A stretch of DNA of 42,500 nucleotides from Chrysomallon squamiferum (Eukaryota; Mollusca; Gastropoda; Neomphalida; Peltospiridae): contig CM022665.1 in NCBI GenBank assembly GCA_012295275.1, positions 39,642,295 to 39,684,794 of the forward strand, given 5' to 3'. The position numbers were made by a program, and so were the translations under genes. Positions 27,481 through 39,205 of this stretch are shown piece by piece. Numbering within the stretch: position 1 is the stretch's first letter; each line of letters begins with the position of its first letter. The notes under the pieces were generated by a model, which was given only the letters and a program-made list of their open reading frames with translations, made no database searches and was not told where the DNA came from.

Positions 27481-28610
27481 CCAAGTGTAACTGAATGTGT
27501 ATTTGTTTAATGTGTATGAGATTGTGTTTCTGAGTGTGTATGAGTATGAGTAGTATGTGTGTATTTAAAAATGTGTGTATAGTGTATGCATGTGCGAATA
27601 TGTATGTTTAATGCAGGTGTCTGAATTTTTAAGATTGAAATATATTTTATGAATGTGATGTTATGAGTGAAAATATGTACACAACATGCACAAATACGAC
27701 TATAATTATATAATTCGTACTACAGATATATTAAATTATTGATTCGAAGCTCTTAATGAAACAACAATAATCTTATAAAAACTCAAACAAATCGTAGGTC
27801 GTCCAGATCTAGGGCGAAACTAATTTCCGATTAGAGATAAATTTAGATTCTATTAATTTTTAAATTATCTTTTGTAACAAGCAGCCATCTAAATAAATCA
27901 GGTTATTGAATAATCAGGTATTATTGTTACAAAAACGAACGGCAAAATACGAAAAAAAAAAAGAAATAATAATAATAATAAATAAATAAAAAACATATTA
28001 AGATTAAGTGTATTTGTGGGTGAAGTAATACTTTCTCTTCCATAATAAACTCATACTGCGCAGCAGATTTCAATCGCAATTTCCAAATCATTATGTTTAC
28101 TTTGTTTAATTCTTTGCACTTTTCTGTCGCAACAAACATAACTTTTCAATAGCATCAAAAGAAGAATTAATGCAGTCAAATTCAATTTTCTTTCAGCAAA
28201 CAATGCTAAAAATGCGAGTTTTGTATGGGCGAATAATAACAGAAAACGATTGATGAACCATTGTCCGTAACAAAATGAACGTTGTCGTGTTTTGAATACG
28301 TCTAAGTGGAAATCCTTGTCTGATCTTACAGTTGTAAAAACATTTGACAGTATTTCTGTTATTTTTCCAATACAAGGAACAATGTGTGCTATGGATTAAT
28401 TAGTGGTTATGCTTCGTTTTGGCGACGTGTTCGTTAAACTCGAAGAAGTTATTGCGTGACTGAAATATCAAGCGGAGTATGAAAGGACTAACAGTTTCTT
28501 GCACCAAGATGGCACTTTAATTGTGTTCGATCAGAACCAACACGATCGTGGCAAGAGTAACTGTAACCGATATGTTCCTTCCGATGTTTCAGTTAATGAT
28601 AACGACTACG
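27481..28610. other. Non-coding DNA; no gene seen
   Basis: 27481-27660 is GTGTATGAGT-rich. 27660-28600 is mostly unique and A/T-rich. Minus frames at 27927-28139 and 28193-28375 have no recognisable domain. Confidence 0.6.
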
Positions 28611-28636
28611 ACGATGACAACAACAACAACAACAGC

Positions 28637-28686
<50 letters not shown>

Positions 28687-28905
28687 TGATGATGATGATG
28701 ATGATGATTACGGTAGTGGTGATGGTATGATATATAACTACGTCGACGACAGCGACGATGATGATCACGATGATGATGATGATAGTAACAATAATGATAA
28801 AGACAACAACGCCAACAGTAATAACAATGACATTGGCGATTATAACCATAATAATAATAACAATAATAAAAACAATAATAATAATAATAACAACAACATT
28901 TTATG
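28611..28905. repeat. (CAA)n-(TAA)n-(GAT)n compound array and degenerate GAT/AAC field
   Basis: CAA units (about 28617-28635) pass into TAA (28636-28684) and then GAT (to 28708). Degenerate GAT, GAC, AAC and AAT triplets continue to about 28900. It opens a spurious 184-codon Asn/Asp frame. Confidence 0.95.
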
Positions 28906-29217
28906 TAACTGCTCCATTCAAAACTTTTTATATGATCTAATATTATATATGATCAGAAATACAATTAATATCACTACATATGAAGAGTATACTAACTTCA
29001 GACATGCTATGGTCAGTTATTTTTCAGAAGCAAGTACTTCTGTTATACAGTAAAAAAAAGAAAGAAAAAAAGACTACGTCATTAATTCGACACTGTTTGA
29101 ATGGGTATGATAGTAGTAATAGTAGTGTTGGTGATGATGACGTTGATAATAGTAACAACAACATCACATATCAAAGTATTTGATAAACCGGTAGTGACGT
29201 AAGTCAACAACGATGAT
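28906..29217. other. Non-coding DNA; no gene seen
   Basis: About 310 bases of A/T-rich sequence with GTAGTAAT words near 29110-29130. Nothing recognisable. Confidence 0.6.
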
Positions 29218-29480
29218 CAGGGCCTATGAGAGGGCTGGGAGGGTTCAGCCGGTACTTTGTTCCCGGGCCAAAGAGCTAAGAAGGGTCCCACATCAACCAT
29301 GCATTAACTGAATATGTTTGTTACATTATGTTATATCTAATCATGGAACTAAAATATTTATGAGAGTTTACACGTGGATTTACTGGACATCAGATCCTCG
29401 ATTTTGAGAAAAATCTTTGCCTGCCTCGTGATCCCAAAGGGGTCTTGTACCGCCTTGCAAACTTTCTATTGGAGGCCCTG
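29218..29480 (+). mobile_element. Short non-autonomous hAT-like DNA element, complete copy (263 bases)
   Basis: The left end CAGGGCCTATGAGAG and the complement of the right end, CAGGGCCTCCAATAG, share an 8-base terminal inverted repeat with more matches inside. The flanking 8-mers ACGATGAT (29210-29217) and CCGACGAT (29481-29488) agree at six of eight positions, as expected for a decayed 8-base target duplication. CAG-type ends plus 8-base duplications are typical of hAT elements. It is too short to code for a transposase and has no open frame. A partial second copy is at 5131-5220. Confidence 0.7.
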
Positions 29481-29810
29481 CCGACGATAACAACATCCAC
29501 AACCATAACTAAGACAACATCAGCGTCGATAAAAAAAAAAAAAAAAAAAAAAAATAAACATAACTAAGACAAAGACAACAAAGATAAAAACAAAATAAAA
29601 ACAACAACAATAACTAAGACAACGACAACGACGATAATAAAAGGAAAAAAAACAAAACAAAAACATAGCTAAGATGAAAACAACGATAAGAAAAAAATAA
29701 ACAATATTAACCGAGACAACGATAACCAAGACACTGACGATCTGCATCAAGCAGACGACAAAACCTCGTTGTCTACCGCCATTAATTTCTCTCGACCAGT
29801 CTGGGACCGA
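29481..29810. repeat. A/C-rich cryptic repeat with internal duplications
   Basis: The phrase CATAACTAAGACAA recurs (near 29504 and 29558) and is close to CAATAACTAAGACAACGACA near 29610 and CATAGCTAAGATG near 29665. This gives an irregular tandem field with a step of about 50 bases. An A-tract of about 24 bases lies near 29530-29554. The long minus frame here is a Phe/Val artefact. Confidence 0.7.
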
Positions 29811-30140
29811 GGGACACTCAAATGCCACAGGGACGTTTACACTTGCAGACGCGTAAATTAAAATTCTGCATCGGAAGACGTTTCTGACAACCCGATGATC
29901 TTTCTTCCTCTCCAGCGTCCTCGCTTCGGCGGTAACAGAAAGCCAAATCATACGAATTGAAGTACGAAGTAATGTTATTATGACACGACGGCGGACTTAC
30001 ACGAAGCAAACCGCGTTTCGTCTGTTTTGGACTCTGCGGCATTTTGTCTACTCCCAAGAGTTTTTGCTGTTTGCGCGTCTGCGTTTGATTCGCTTCGCGA
30101 TAAAAGGTGATACGCGGTACATTATTCATAAACTGCAGGA
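29811..30140. other. CpG-rich patch of unknown role
   Basis: Higher G+C with many CpG (CGTCCTCGCTTCGGCGG, CGACGGCGGAC, GCGCGTCTGCG). Frames on both strands (plus 29980-30168, minus 29818-30129) show no recognisable domain. It may be an exon, a promoter or an old repeat. Confidence 0.4.
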
Positions 30141-30596
30141 CTTAGTGACAAAGGTGTTAGAAGAATGAGATTAGGTTACATAATACCACACTACGAAGAG
30201 CACTTTAACGAACACGATAAAAGCAGATGGAAAATGATTATCTGATTAAAGGATTTTTATCAGTTTAAGATTCGTTACATTGCATCTGTCGATTATGTTG
30301 TAATACAAAGGATTTAGGAATGTAGGCCATGTGTTAATATATATTCATGAACAAAATACTTAAATTAAACTATCTACATAACTAACAGCCTATGTTCTTA
30401 TCTACATACACATATATACATTTATACAGAAATTTATACACTCAGTTGTGAAGTAATATTAAACAAATCCTTTTTAATCTGCAGCAACGAAAGACAAATA
30501 ATGATCCAAGAGGAATAACTCTTGTTATCTGTGAAGACTATTTGCGCTCTTTCGTGCTCTTTACAAAATAAAATTTGAACTGAGCAGTCACACGCC
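30141..30596. other. Non-coding DNA; no gene seen
   Basis: A/T-rich, largely non-repetitive sequence with nothing I recognise. Confidence 0.6.
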
Positions 30597-30770
30597 CAGA
30601 GGCGTAGCGTTGGTTATCAGCGCCCGGGGCCCGGGGTCAGGCAAGTGTATTGCGCCCCCTAACCCGTGGAAGTTAGCCATCCCCGAGCACTTTCAGTAGT
30701 CCAGTAGTAAACCTAAGAATTTTAAGCCCGGGGCAACCGTGACTGTGGGCCCGCCCATACTATGCCGCTG
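30597..30770. mobile_element. Short non-autonomous hAT-like MITE (174 bases)
   Basis: The left end CAGAGGCGTAGCG and the complement of the right end, CAGCGGCATAGTA, form an imperfect terminal inverted repeat (9 of 13 positions). CAG-N-GGCGTAGC is a common hAT terminus. The flanking 8-mers CACACGCC (30589-30596) and GACACGCT (30771-30778) agree at six of eight positions with an identical ACACGC core, fitting an 8-base target duplication. The interior is G+C-rich (GCGCCCGGGGCCCGGGG) and stands out sharply from the A/T-rich flanks. It has no coding capacity. Confidence 0.75.
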
Positions 30771-31167
30771 GACACGCTAAATGTATGTAAATATACAAAA
30801 ACTCTTCTGTTATGTGCGAAAGATAAAATAAACAAATAAACAAACAAACAACACAAACAATCAAAACAAAACAAAACAAAACAAAACAAAACAACAAAAA
30901 GAAAAAAGTTAAAAAAGAAAAAAATAGAGAAAGAAAAAGAAAATCAAAACAAATAAAACCAGTATTAATATTGACGGTTACTTGGTTTCTATTTTCATAG
31001 TAATGACGTAAGATGAAATGAGTTACTTGTATCCGTCTGAGATATTTTTATATGTAGTGGTGAAAGAAAATATCACAGGTTTTAATAAATCAGACGTGTA
31101 GCAGCGTCAGGAATCTGAAATAGCCTGAAATCTCATAAAAACATCACCACCACCATCACCACTAACA

Positions 31168-31210
<43 letters not shown>

Positions 31211-32117
31211 AATAATAATATAAAAAAACAATGATAATGATAAAAAATACAATTATAAACAAAATAAAAGAAATAAAATAAATTATGATGAAATGATAAT
31301 AATAATAATAAATGAAAAACAAAATAAATTAAATAAATAAAAGCAGTCAAATAAATAAATAAATAAATAAGATTATTAAAATGAAAAATAGATATGCAAA
31401 GAAGACCACTAGATTATTTTATAAATGTAGCTAACAACAACAACAACAACTACAAACAAACAAAACAAAACAAACACACAATAAATATATTTTCTTCTGA
31501 TCAAGTGACAAAATAATGAAGGATTTCAAAAACTTTAAAAGACTGAGCCATTGCGCTTTCTTTCATTATCAAGGAGGCACCAGAAATTGAGTGACTCCTG
31601 CACTAGTACTGAAAATTCCACAGAGTTTAATTAGTGGACTTTTATCTCTTTTATCACTAGTTTAATACTAATCCTGTATAATCTGACCCTTCAAATTCAC
31701 GCTTCACTGATAACATCTTCCATTCACTAACAAGTACTTTTGAGTAAAATAAAAAACATTTGACAATTGATTCACGAGATTATAACCAGCTCTTTGAGAG
31801 AAATACTAACGTTCCTGAACCTGACCCTTATATATGTGTGTGTATGCGTGCGTGTGCGTGCGTGTGCGTGTGTGTGTGTGTGTAGAACAGTAATCTACAT
31901 TCTTGATCAGAGATGGTTGTGAAGTCAAACTTAGTTATATAAAACATATTCAAAAAGATCCAAAGGACTGCCACTCTCTCTTTTTTTATTTTTTTTATTT
32001 TTTTTTTAAAATATATTTATTTATTTATTTTATCAACCGAATGAAATTTTAACCCCATAAAAATCAAGCTTCAAATAAATTAAAAAAAGAAGAAAAAAAT
32101 TGTTTACAAGAAATCAG
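30771..32117. other. Non-coding DNA with (AAAAC)n, (AAC)n and (AAAT)n arrays
   Basis: AAAAC units lie at about 30865-30893. (ACA)n at about 31164-31208 is followed by AAT-rich sequence to 31310 and (AATA)n near 31347-31370. A GT/GCGT run lies at 31832-31884. 31500-31800 is unique-looking and contains no recognisable gene. Confidence 0.8.
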
Positions 32118-32310
32118 CCTACTCTCTTTATTAGTAGACGTCAATTTCACAATTTTAATGAGATATTAACGACATTTGAAAAAAAGAAAAAAAGAAAAGA
32201 AAAATCATCTCAGATATTTGACTAAACTATAAAACTCAATTTTCACAAATCTGGTTTACAGGACAATAGTCCACACTTTTTTAACAGTGGACGTCAGTTC
32301 AAATTTTAAC
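32118..32310. repeat. Degenerate direct repeat around GACGTCA, about 152 bases apart
   Basis: 32118-32158 and 32271-32309 both contain a CCNAC start, a TTTAT/TTTAA run, AGTNGACGTCANTT and AATTTTAA in order. GACGTC is itself a palindrome and contains a CRE half-site. Function unknown. Confidence 0.5.
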
Positions 32311-32328
32311 TCTTTGTTAGTCAGATTC

Positions 32329-32493
32329 AGACATAAGGTCCGAGGGACTATCAGACATATAGTCCGAGGGACTACCCGATGCTTACCACATTCAGATAAA
32401 TGGTCCCATAGTCTGCTCGACCCTAACCAAATTCATGCAGTTTTGGTCCCACGGACCTCTAACCACATTAAGTCAGCTGTTCCGAGGGACTGC
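32329..32493. repeat. Cluster of quasi-palindromes related to GGTCCGAGGGACTA
   Basis: Two 24-base units in tandem (32329-32352 and 32353-32376) each end with NGTCCGAGGGACTA. Related words follow: TGGTCCCATAGTC (32401-32413), TGGTCCCACGGACC (32444-32457) and TTCCGAGGGACTGC (32480-32493). The third unit starts with the same TTCAGATAAATGG lead. Each core can fold on itself (GGTCC/GGGACT). The spurious 77-codon frame crossing it follows from the repeat. Confidence 0.65.
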
Positions 32494-32712
32494 AGAAACC
32501 AAGCAAGCCAGTTGGTGTAATTACTTTAAACTGTCGTGGCCCGTAATTAACGAGGTTATATCCTGTAAATTGACGAAAAACACCCAGGCGCCTGATTCTC
32601 TAACCAGCCCGTGTCTCGCGCTTGGTTAATATCAACTTGCCCCATGCTTCGATTTTATGTAAGAATGATCTCTGGCCACGCATACAGTAGCTACAGGGTG
32701 TAATGTCAGTGT
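32494..32712. other. Unique non-coding DNA
   Basis: About 220 bases of near-normal composition. No exon or RNA recognised. Confidence 0.5.
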
Positions 32713-32792
32713 GTTTAAGGTTCGTGGCCGTAGGGCAGTGTAACGGTTGATCAAAGAACGAAAGGCCAAAGGATCGATTCCCTTCGGTGCAT
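32713..32792 (+). mobile_element. tRNA-derived SINE head
   Basis: TGGCCGTAGGGCAG (32725-32738) resembles a pol III A box, and GGATCGATTCCC (32771-32782) is close to the B box GGTTCGANTCC. The distance between them (about 45 bases) is that of a tRNA. The T-arm can fold as CCAAAGG / CCCTTCGG around ATCGATT. There is no convincing acceptor or anticodon stem and an A/T-rich sequence follows, so it reads as a SINE head and not a functional tRNA gene. The sequence is unlike the head at 10200-10310. Confidence 0.55.
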
Positions 32793-33042
32793 ATACAAAT
32801 TATTAATATCTGTCATTAATATTCATATATATATATATATAATGTGAGTGATGAAATAGCTATAGAGGAAAAATAACAATGTAAATTTGTATGCATATAT
32901 GGAATGTTAGCTTATTTATGTTTGTGTATGTTTGGTTGTTTCTCTCCCTTTCTCCTCTCTTTTTCTTCCCTCCTTCCTTCTTTCTATCTCTTTCTCCCTT
33001 TCTCCCTTTATCTCTCCCACATCCCTGCTCTTTTCTATCCCT

Positions 33043-34144
<1,102 letters not shown>

Positions 34145-34237
<93 letters not shown>
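34145..34237. repeat. (AG)n tract, 93 bases
   Basis: A pure AG array. Together with 33044-33143 it forms an inverted pair of GA/CT tracts about 1 kb apart. Confidence 0.99.
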
Positions 34238-34238
<1 letters not shown>

Positions 34239-34461
34239 GGATAGTGAATATCTGAACCTAGATAAATGGAAATAAAGAGTAGACAGATATACTATCTTCA
34301 TAAAACAGAAGACGATTAAACAGACAGATCCTGATAAACTAGATATAGATACCTAGACACAATAAAACAAAACAATTATAGAAAATTTTCGATTTCTTCG
34401 TTTTTCGATTTCTTTCACTACATTGAAACCACACACACATTAGAATCAACAGATTAAATAC

Positions 34462-35168
34462 ATTTCACACACCATACATCAACACAACACATCATATTTC
34501 ACACGCCATACTATATTTCACAGACAGAGAAAAAAAATCATTTCACACGACAATCAGAAACATCAAAACTATTTGACACGCCATTTAAAATTTTCATTTT
34601 CTTCCTTTTCGTTTTCATTTTCAGACATCAACACAACACATCCACACAACACAAACCACACATTTCACACACCATACACAACACACCAACCACATATTTC
34701 ACACACCAGACATCAACACATACACAACCACATTTTCACATACATCAGTAATCAACCACAACACACACCAGACATCAACACAACACATCAGCTACACATT
34801 TCTAAATATCAGACATCAACACAACACATCAACCACACATTTCACACACCAGACATCAACACAACACACCAACCACATATTTCACACACCAGACATCAAC
34901 ACAACACATCAACCACATATTTCACACGCCATACATCAACACAACACATCAACCACACAACACATCAACCACACATTTCACACACCAGACATCAACACAA
35001 CACATCAGCTACACATTTCTAAATATCAGACATCAACACAACACATCAACCACACATTTCACACACCAGACATCAACACAACACACCAACCACATATTTC
35101 ACACACCAGACATCAACACAACACATCAACCATACATTTCACACACCATACATCAACACAACACATCA
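34462..35168. repeat. A/C-rich satellite, 40-base unit with a 217-base higher-order step
   Basis: The basic unit contains ATTTCACACACCAGACATCA and ACACAACACATCAACCAC, with a period of exactly 40 at 34871-34911. A variant block (GCTACACATTTCTAAATATC) occurs at 34791 and again at 35008, 217 bases apart, and the following ~120 bases are nearly identical. This indicates duplication of a multi-unit block. The array is broken by about 100 unrelated bases at 34520-34622. The plus strand is almost free of G. A spurious 149-codon His/Thr frame crosses it. Confidence 0.95.
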
Positions 35169-35660
35169 AACAGCTGGAATCTCTCACTAGACACAAAAAC
35201 TGAACACTTATTAAAATCACTAATCCAGACACGTGGATCCTGTTAATGCCAAGATAAGCACAAGCTCAAAAGAGACAGGTATAAAGTGAATTTGATTTAT
35301 CACAAAACAGGTTAATATTACAATCATCTTCTTGCAGTTTCTTCTTCGCTTTCACACGCTGAAAAGAAGAATGGATCGTGACTCTGAATTAAACAGTCGT
35401 TTTGTTAATAACGTCTTCCTTCAGTTTTGTGTGTACTCAACAGTGGCGAATAATCAAAGGAGCTGACGCACTGTTTTGTTACGTGAATCGAATAGCTTGC
35501 AGGAACGTACGTTTATCAGAATTTCCTTTAATATATTATTTCAAAGTCTTTGTTCGGTAACTATGACTTTAATAATTTTCTAAACAATTATTATTATTTT
35601 TTTGTTTTCTTAATAATCTTTCCTGTATGGTTTGTTTGTTGTAAAATGTACCATATACAC
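35169..35660. other. Non-coding DNA; no gene seen
   Basis: Near-normal composition (35200-35520) then A/T-rich. Nothing recognisable. Confidence 0.6.
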
Positions 35661-35750
35661 GTATGTATGTATGTATGTATATATGTTTGTTTGTTTGTTT
35701 GTATGTATGTATGTATGTATGTATGTATGTATGTATGTATGTATGTATAT
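35661..35750. repeat. (GTAT)n with (TTTG)n array
   Basis: GTAT units (35661-35680), TTTG units (about 35684-35700) and GTAT units again to about 35748. Confidence 0.97.
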
Positions 35751-36842
35751 ATATTTGAACGTGCATAAACATATATATCTACCGAGTTATATATAAATAC
35801 ATTCATGAAACTCATTCACTGTTTCATAATCATAAATATCATCAGCATCGTGATCATCATCACTAATGTCATCATCATACTTATCATCATAATTATCTGT
35901 TTACAAGGTTAGTGTCCATCGGTCAGTTTGTTTATTTTTTAAGTCCATCCTTCCGTCCATCCATCCATCTGTCTATCAGTCTGTCTGTCTGTCTCTCTGT
36001 CAAGTTATTTATCTAAAATATCCTGGGATTTTTATTTTAAGCAATACTTATATATATATATATATTTGAATACCATTTCTATATTTCTTTTCACGTTTTC
36101 GTAAATGCAATGATCTTTACGTCTTCAGACCCAGCTGAAGTTGACTCATTTTCACTGGATTTGTATTCATGGAGTTCCATTCCGCTCGACGTTTATTTAA
36201 TTAAGTTCAGATGGACAGGTTTGTCTGCACACCACTGTTAACATTCATTAAATAACCCATGCTGAACACAAACATAACCATAACGTCCATAGAATATTGA
36301 TAAAATATGTATTTTGATACACTTCGCCGGATCTCAAAAATTCTTTTCTTTTGATCTTTTTTTTGTCTGCTATGTTCTAGTGTTAATACGCAATAAATAA
36401 ATTGTCAGATATTCTTCATCAGTGAGATTTTTTTTGTTTTTTTTTTTTTAAAAATTAAATAAAGATTCAATAGTTATTCGTGTTATAAGGTTCCTGTCAT
36501 TCTAACACATAATCAGCAGATGTTTGTTGTCTCAGTATTCATAGGGCTGTCGGACAAACGCTGTATAAAATTCATATATTTTCGCAAATGTTGAGTAATA
36601 TCTGTATGCAGAAATTAATTAGACTTACAGATCTGGCTGATAGTGAATGCTATATGAACATTCCTATTTCAGAAATTATTAGGAAATTAATTAATTTGTG
36701 TATGAATATTTGTTTAATGACACATCAGTGTGTTTTAATATTAAAGTATTTTTGGCCTTTTTTTTCTTCTTTTTTGTTTGTTTTAGCTCTCTGTCATATG
36801 TTTCTAGAAGGATGAGAAGAAATACGTATGGCAAAGGTTGTT
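35751..36842. other. Non-coding DNA with short ATC, TCTG and TA repeats
   Basis: ATCATC words at 35830-35900, ATCC/TCTG units at 35950-35998 and (TA)n near 36049-36064. The remainder (36070-36840) is A/T-rich and holds no recognisable gene. Confidence 0.65.
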
Positions 36843-37240
36843 TTACATTATACTGGAAAGCAAATTGCACGGCCTTCGATGACGCAGAATTAATTCTACA
36901 CAAAAAAATCGAAAGACAAAGAAAGGCGCGCTTCGTGTAAATCGCGGTAACTGCCTCCGGTTTCTGAACAAGTCCTTTTTTTCAGGTTGTCTCGATAATC
37001 CTGTTGTTTTGTTTCGTCGTCCGCTCCAGACTCGAGTCTCGAGACTCGTCGACATTATCTGATTTATTTTTATTAGGTCATAACTAGACTTCGTCCTCCT
37101 GTGCCAGCGCGTTCCCGAATACAATACAGGTTTATTATAGTTAGAATCCGTTCAGGTATCTGACCTAGTGCTCACGTACGGAAGGGGAAATAACGCGAGA
37201 CTGGGTTCGGTACGTTAAGGTAACGTCTACGGCTAAACTT
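36843..37240. other. CpG-rich patch with a 16-base perfect palindrome
   Basis: A G+C- and CpG-richer block. CGAGTCTCGAGACTCG at 37033-37048 is a perfect palindrome, with GACTCGAGTC (37029-37038) overlapping it. A 93-codon minus frame (36843-37124) has mixed residues but no domain I recognise. Confidence 0.45.
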
Positions 37241-37880
37241 GTCTGTTGTCTGTGTGCAGAGTCTAACCAGACGAACAGATGAGAACAAAATTCATTTATA
37301 TATATATATATATATTCGCTGGTCGCTGTGATTAATTTGTATTGAACAAGTTTTTCTGGGGTTGTCTTCATAGCTGAATGACATCGTTTTGTCCTCGCTC
37401 AAATGCATGAGATTTTTGGTCATACGTTTACGTAAAAAAAAATAAAAATAAAAATAAAAATAAAAATACATATATATATATATTCTGAATCTAATCCGAC
37501 GTACTTAATACATACATCCATATCCCAGTCAAACACAAAAAACAAACATACCAAGTCATTAAAACATAGAGACGGGCATACTGTATCATTCCCTCCAAAG
37601 AAATCTAAAGGTTATACAAATTATTATTTATGTATCGCTATAAAAAGATACGTAACATCCTAAAGGTTATTTTCATTAAGTGCTGGACCCGTGGCTCCAG
37701 GGTGTTAGATCTGGAATAGCTGTGGCAATAAAACAAGAAATGTTGAAGGTTACTGCATTAGCAAATAATTATTGCCATGACAACAGCACCATATAACTGG
37801 TCATTGTCCACTGAGAGTTAAGAGTGCAAATGGACACCAGCCTAAACCGATTTATTTAATTGTTTCTTTCCAATGGCAAG
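37241..37880. other. Non-coding DNA; no gene seen
   Basis: (TA)n at about 37296-37314 and AAAAT units at 37434-37468. The rest (37480-37870) is of ordinary composition without a recognisable gene. Confidence 0.6.
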
Positions 37881-37994
37881 ATTCGTAAATGGATACCACG
37901 ACCTTGAACGATTTGGAGTAAATGGATACGTTGACCTTGAATCGTATGGACTGACGGATACCTTGATCTTGAGAGATTCGGAGTCATGGATACT
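37881..37994 (+). repeat. Short minisatellite, 33-base unit, about three copies
   Basis: Units 37889-37921, 37922-37954 and 37955-37985 share GGATACC, GACCTTGAA and GATTNGGAGT, with a partial unit at each end. Because the unit is 33 bases, a 61-codon frame (37873-38058) carries an 11-residue repeat, NGYHDLERFGV then NGYVDLESYGL. That regularity is explained by the DNA repeat alone, so I do not call a gene. Confidence 0.75.
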
Positions 37995-38110
37995 ACTTAT
38001 ATCAGTACAGGGAGATTTTGGAAATCGTCTTCGTCATATCCGCTTGTGCAGCATTTAAAGTATGTTTTGAGATAAAAGTTTATCTATATAAAAACATTTA
38101 TATAATAAAC

Positions 38111-38179
38111 CTTTTAAATTCAGACCATTTTATAAAACAAAGTGTTCTTTTAAATTCAGACCATTTTATATAAAACACC
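38111..38179. repeat. 36-base tandem duplication
   Basis: CTTTTAAATTCAGACCATTT occurs at 38111 and 38147, each followed by TATA and AAAAC. Two copies only. Confidence 0.85.
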
Positions 38180-39017
38180 TGATAATTTTTTATTTGGTTC
38201 ATGTATATTTTGCGAAACAGTCCCCTCCAAATCATATACTGTATTTGTTTATCTCTTTAAATATTTACATATTAATTAATTAATTGACATTTTTATTAAT
38301 ATATTTCTTAGACAAAGTCTTCAGCAGGACATCAACTTTAACTTTTCTCAAAATATTTGGTTAAAAAGAATATCTTCTTTTGTTACCATCTACAAGGAAC
38401 ATATATATATAAAAATTAAAAATTAAAATTAAAACAAAATTCATATGAAAAACAATAAACAAATTTCCTTTGAAGATCATTTCATCTTCAAATGGTAAAG
38501 AAGACTGACAAACAGAGATTTTTTTAACAAGCAGTATAATGATTATATTAATTAATTCTTTCAGTGTTTGTTTTTTGGTTTGTTCCAGCTTCTGTATGTT
38601 ACAAGTACAGAAAAAGACTGCATTTTCAATTTTAAGCTGAACTTTAGTCCATCTTTTATCCATCAAAGAACTTTTAATATTAACATTAACACATGTAGCA
38701 TATACTATTGCCATAGGCTTTTAATATCCTTGAACTGTGATTTCTTTCGAAAGTTTTGTTTAATATTTAATGTTGGGTGAAAAATAAGTTAAAAATGCAA
38801 GATAAAAGAAAACATGAAGACGAAAGAAAATTGAAAAATGACTTTATTGTAAAATTCATAAAGTTTTACACACATTTCCCTTTTCAAAAGACGTTTCTAT
38901 TGCAAACTATTGCCGGAACTTGTCTCGCCATTGCATTAAGGTCCAAGTGTATGCCGAAAACTAGGTCTCATTATGTAATAGTAACCAAAATTTACAACAA
39001 ATAGCGACGTGATAGTA
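38180..39017. other. A/T-rich non-coding DNA
   Basis: A 117-codon minus frame (38361-38714) and a 75-codon plus frame (38777-39004) are open, but both are A/T-driven (Ile, Asn, Lys, Phe) and have no recognisable domain. Confidence 0.6.
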
Positions 39018-39020
39018 GTA

Positions 39021-39071
<51 letters not shown>

Positions 39072-39133
39072 TTGACGACGATGATAATAATAATAATCAT
39101 AAATTAATTATTAAATGATGATAATAATAATAA

Positions 39134-39180
<47 letters not shown>

Positions 39181-39205
39181 TAATAGTAATAATAATAATA
39201 ACAAA
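39018..39205. repeat. (AAT)n and (AAAT)n arrays
   Basis: AAT units at about 39022-39070 and again at 39164-39200, with AAAT units (39133-39165) between. Confidence 0.95.

Noticed and set aside
28499-29053. 184-codon plus frame rich in Asn and Asp
   Set aside because: Most of it is (CAA)n, (TAA)n and (GAT)n microsatellite. The unique ends show no recognisable domain.
34573-35022. CRISPR-like array of regularly spaced repeats
   Set aside because: The 40-base units are contiguous satellite repeats with no unique spacers and the DNA is eukaryotic.
36843-37124. 93-codon minus frame in a CpG-rich patch
   Set aside because: No domain or splice signals recognised. The composition is explained by the patch.
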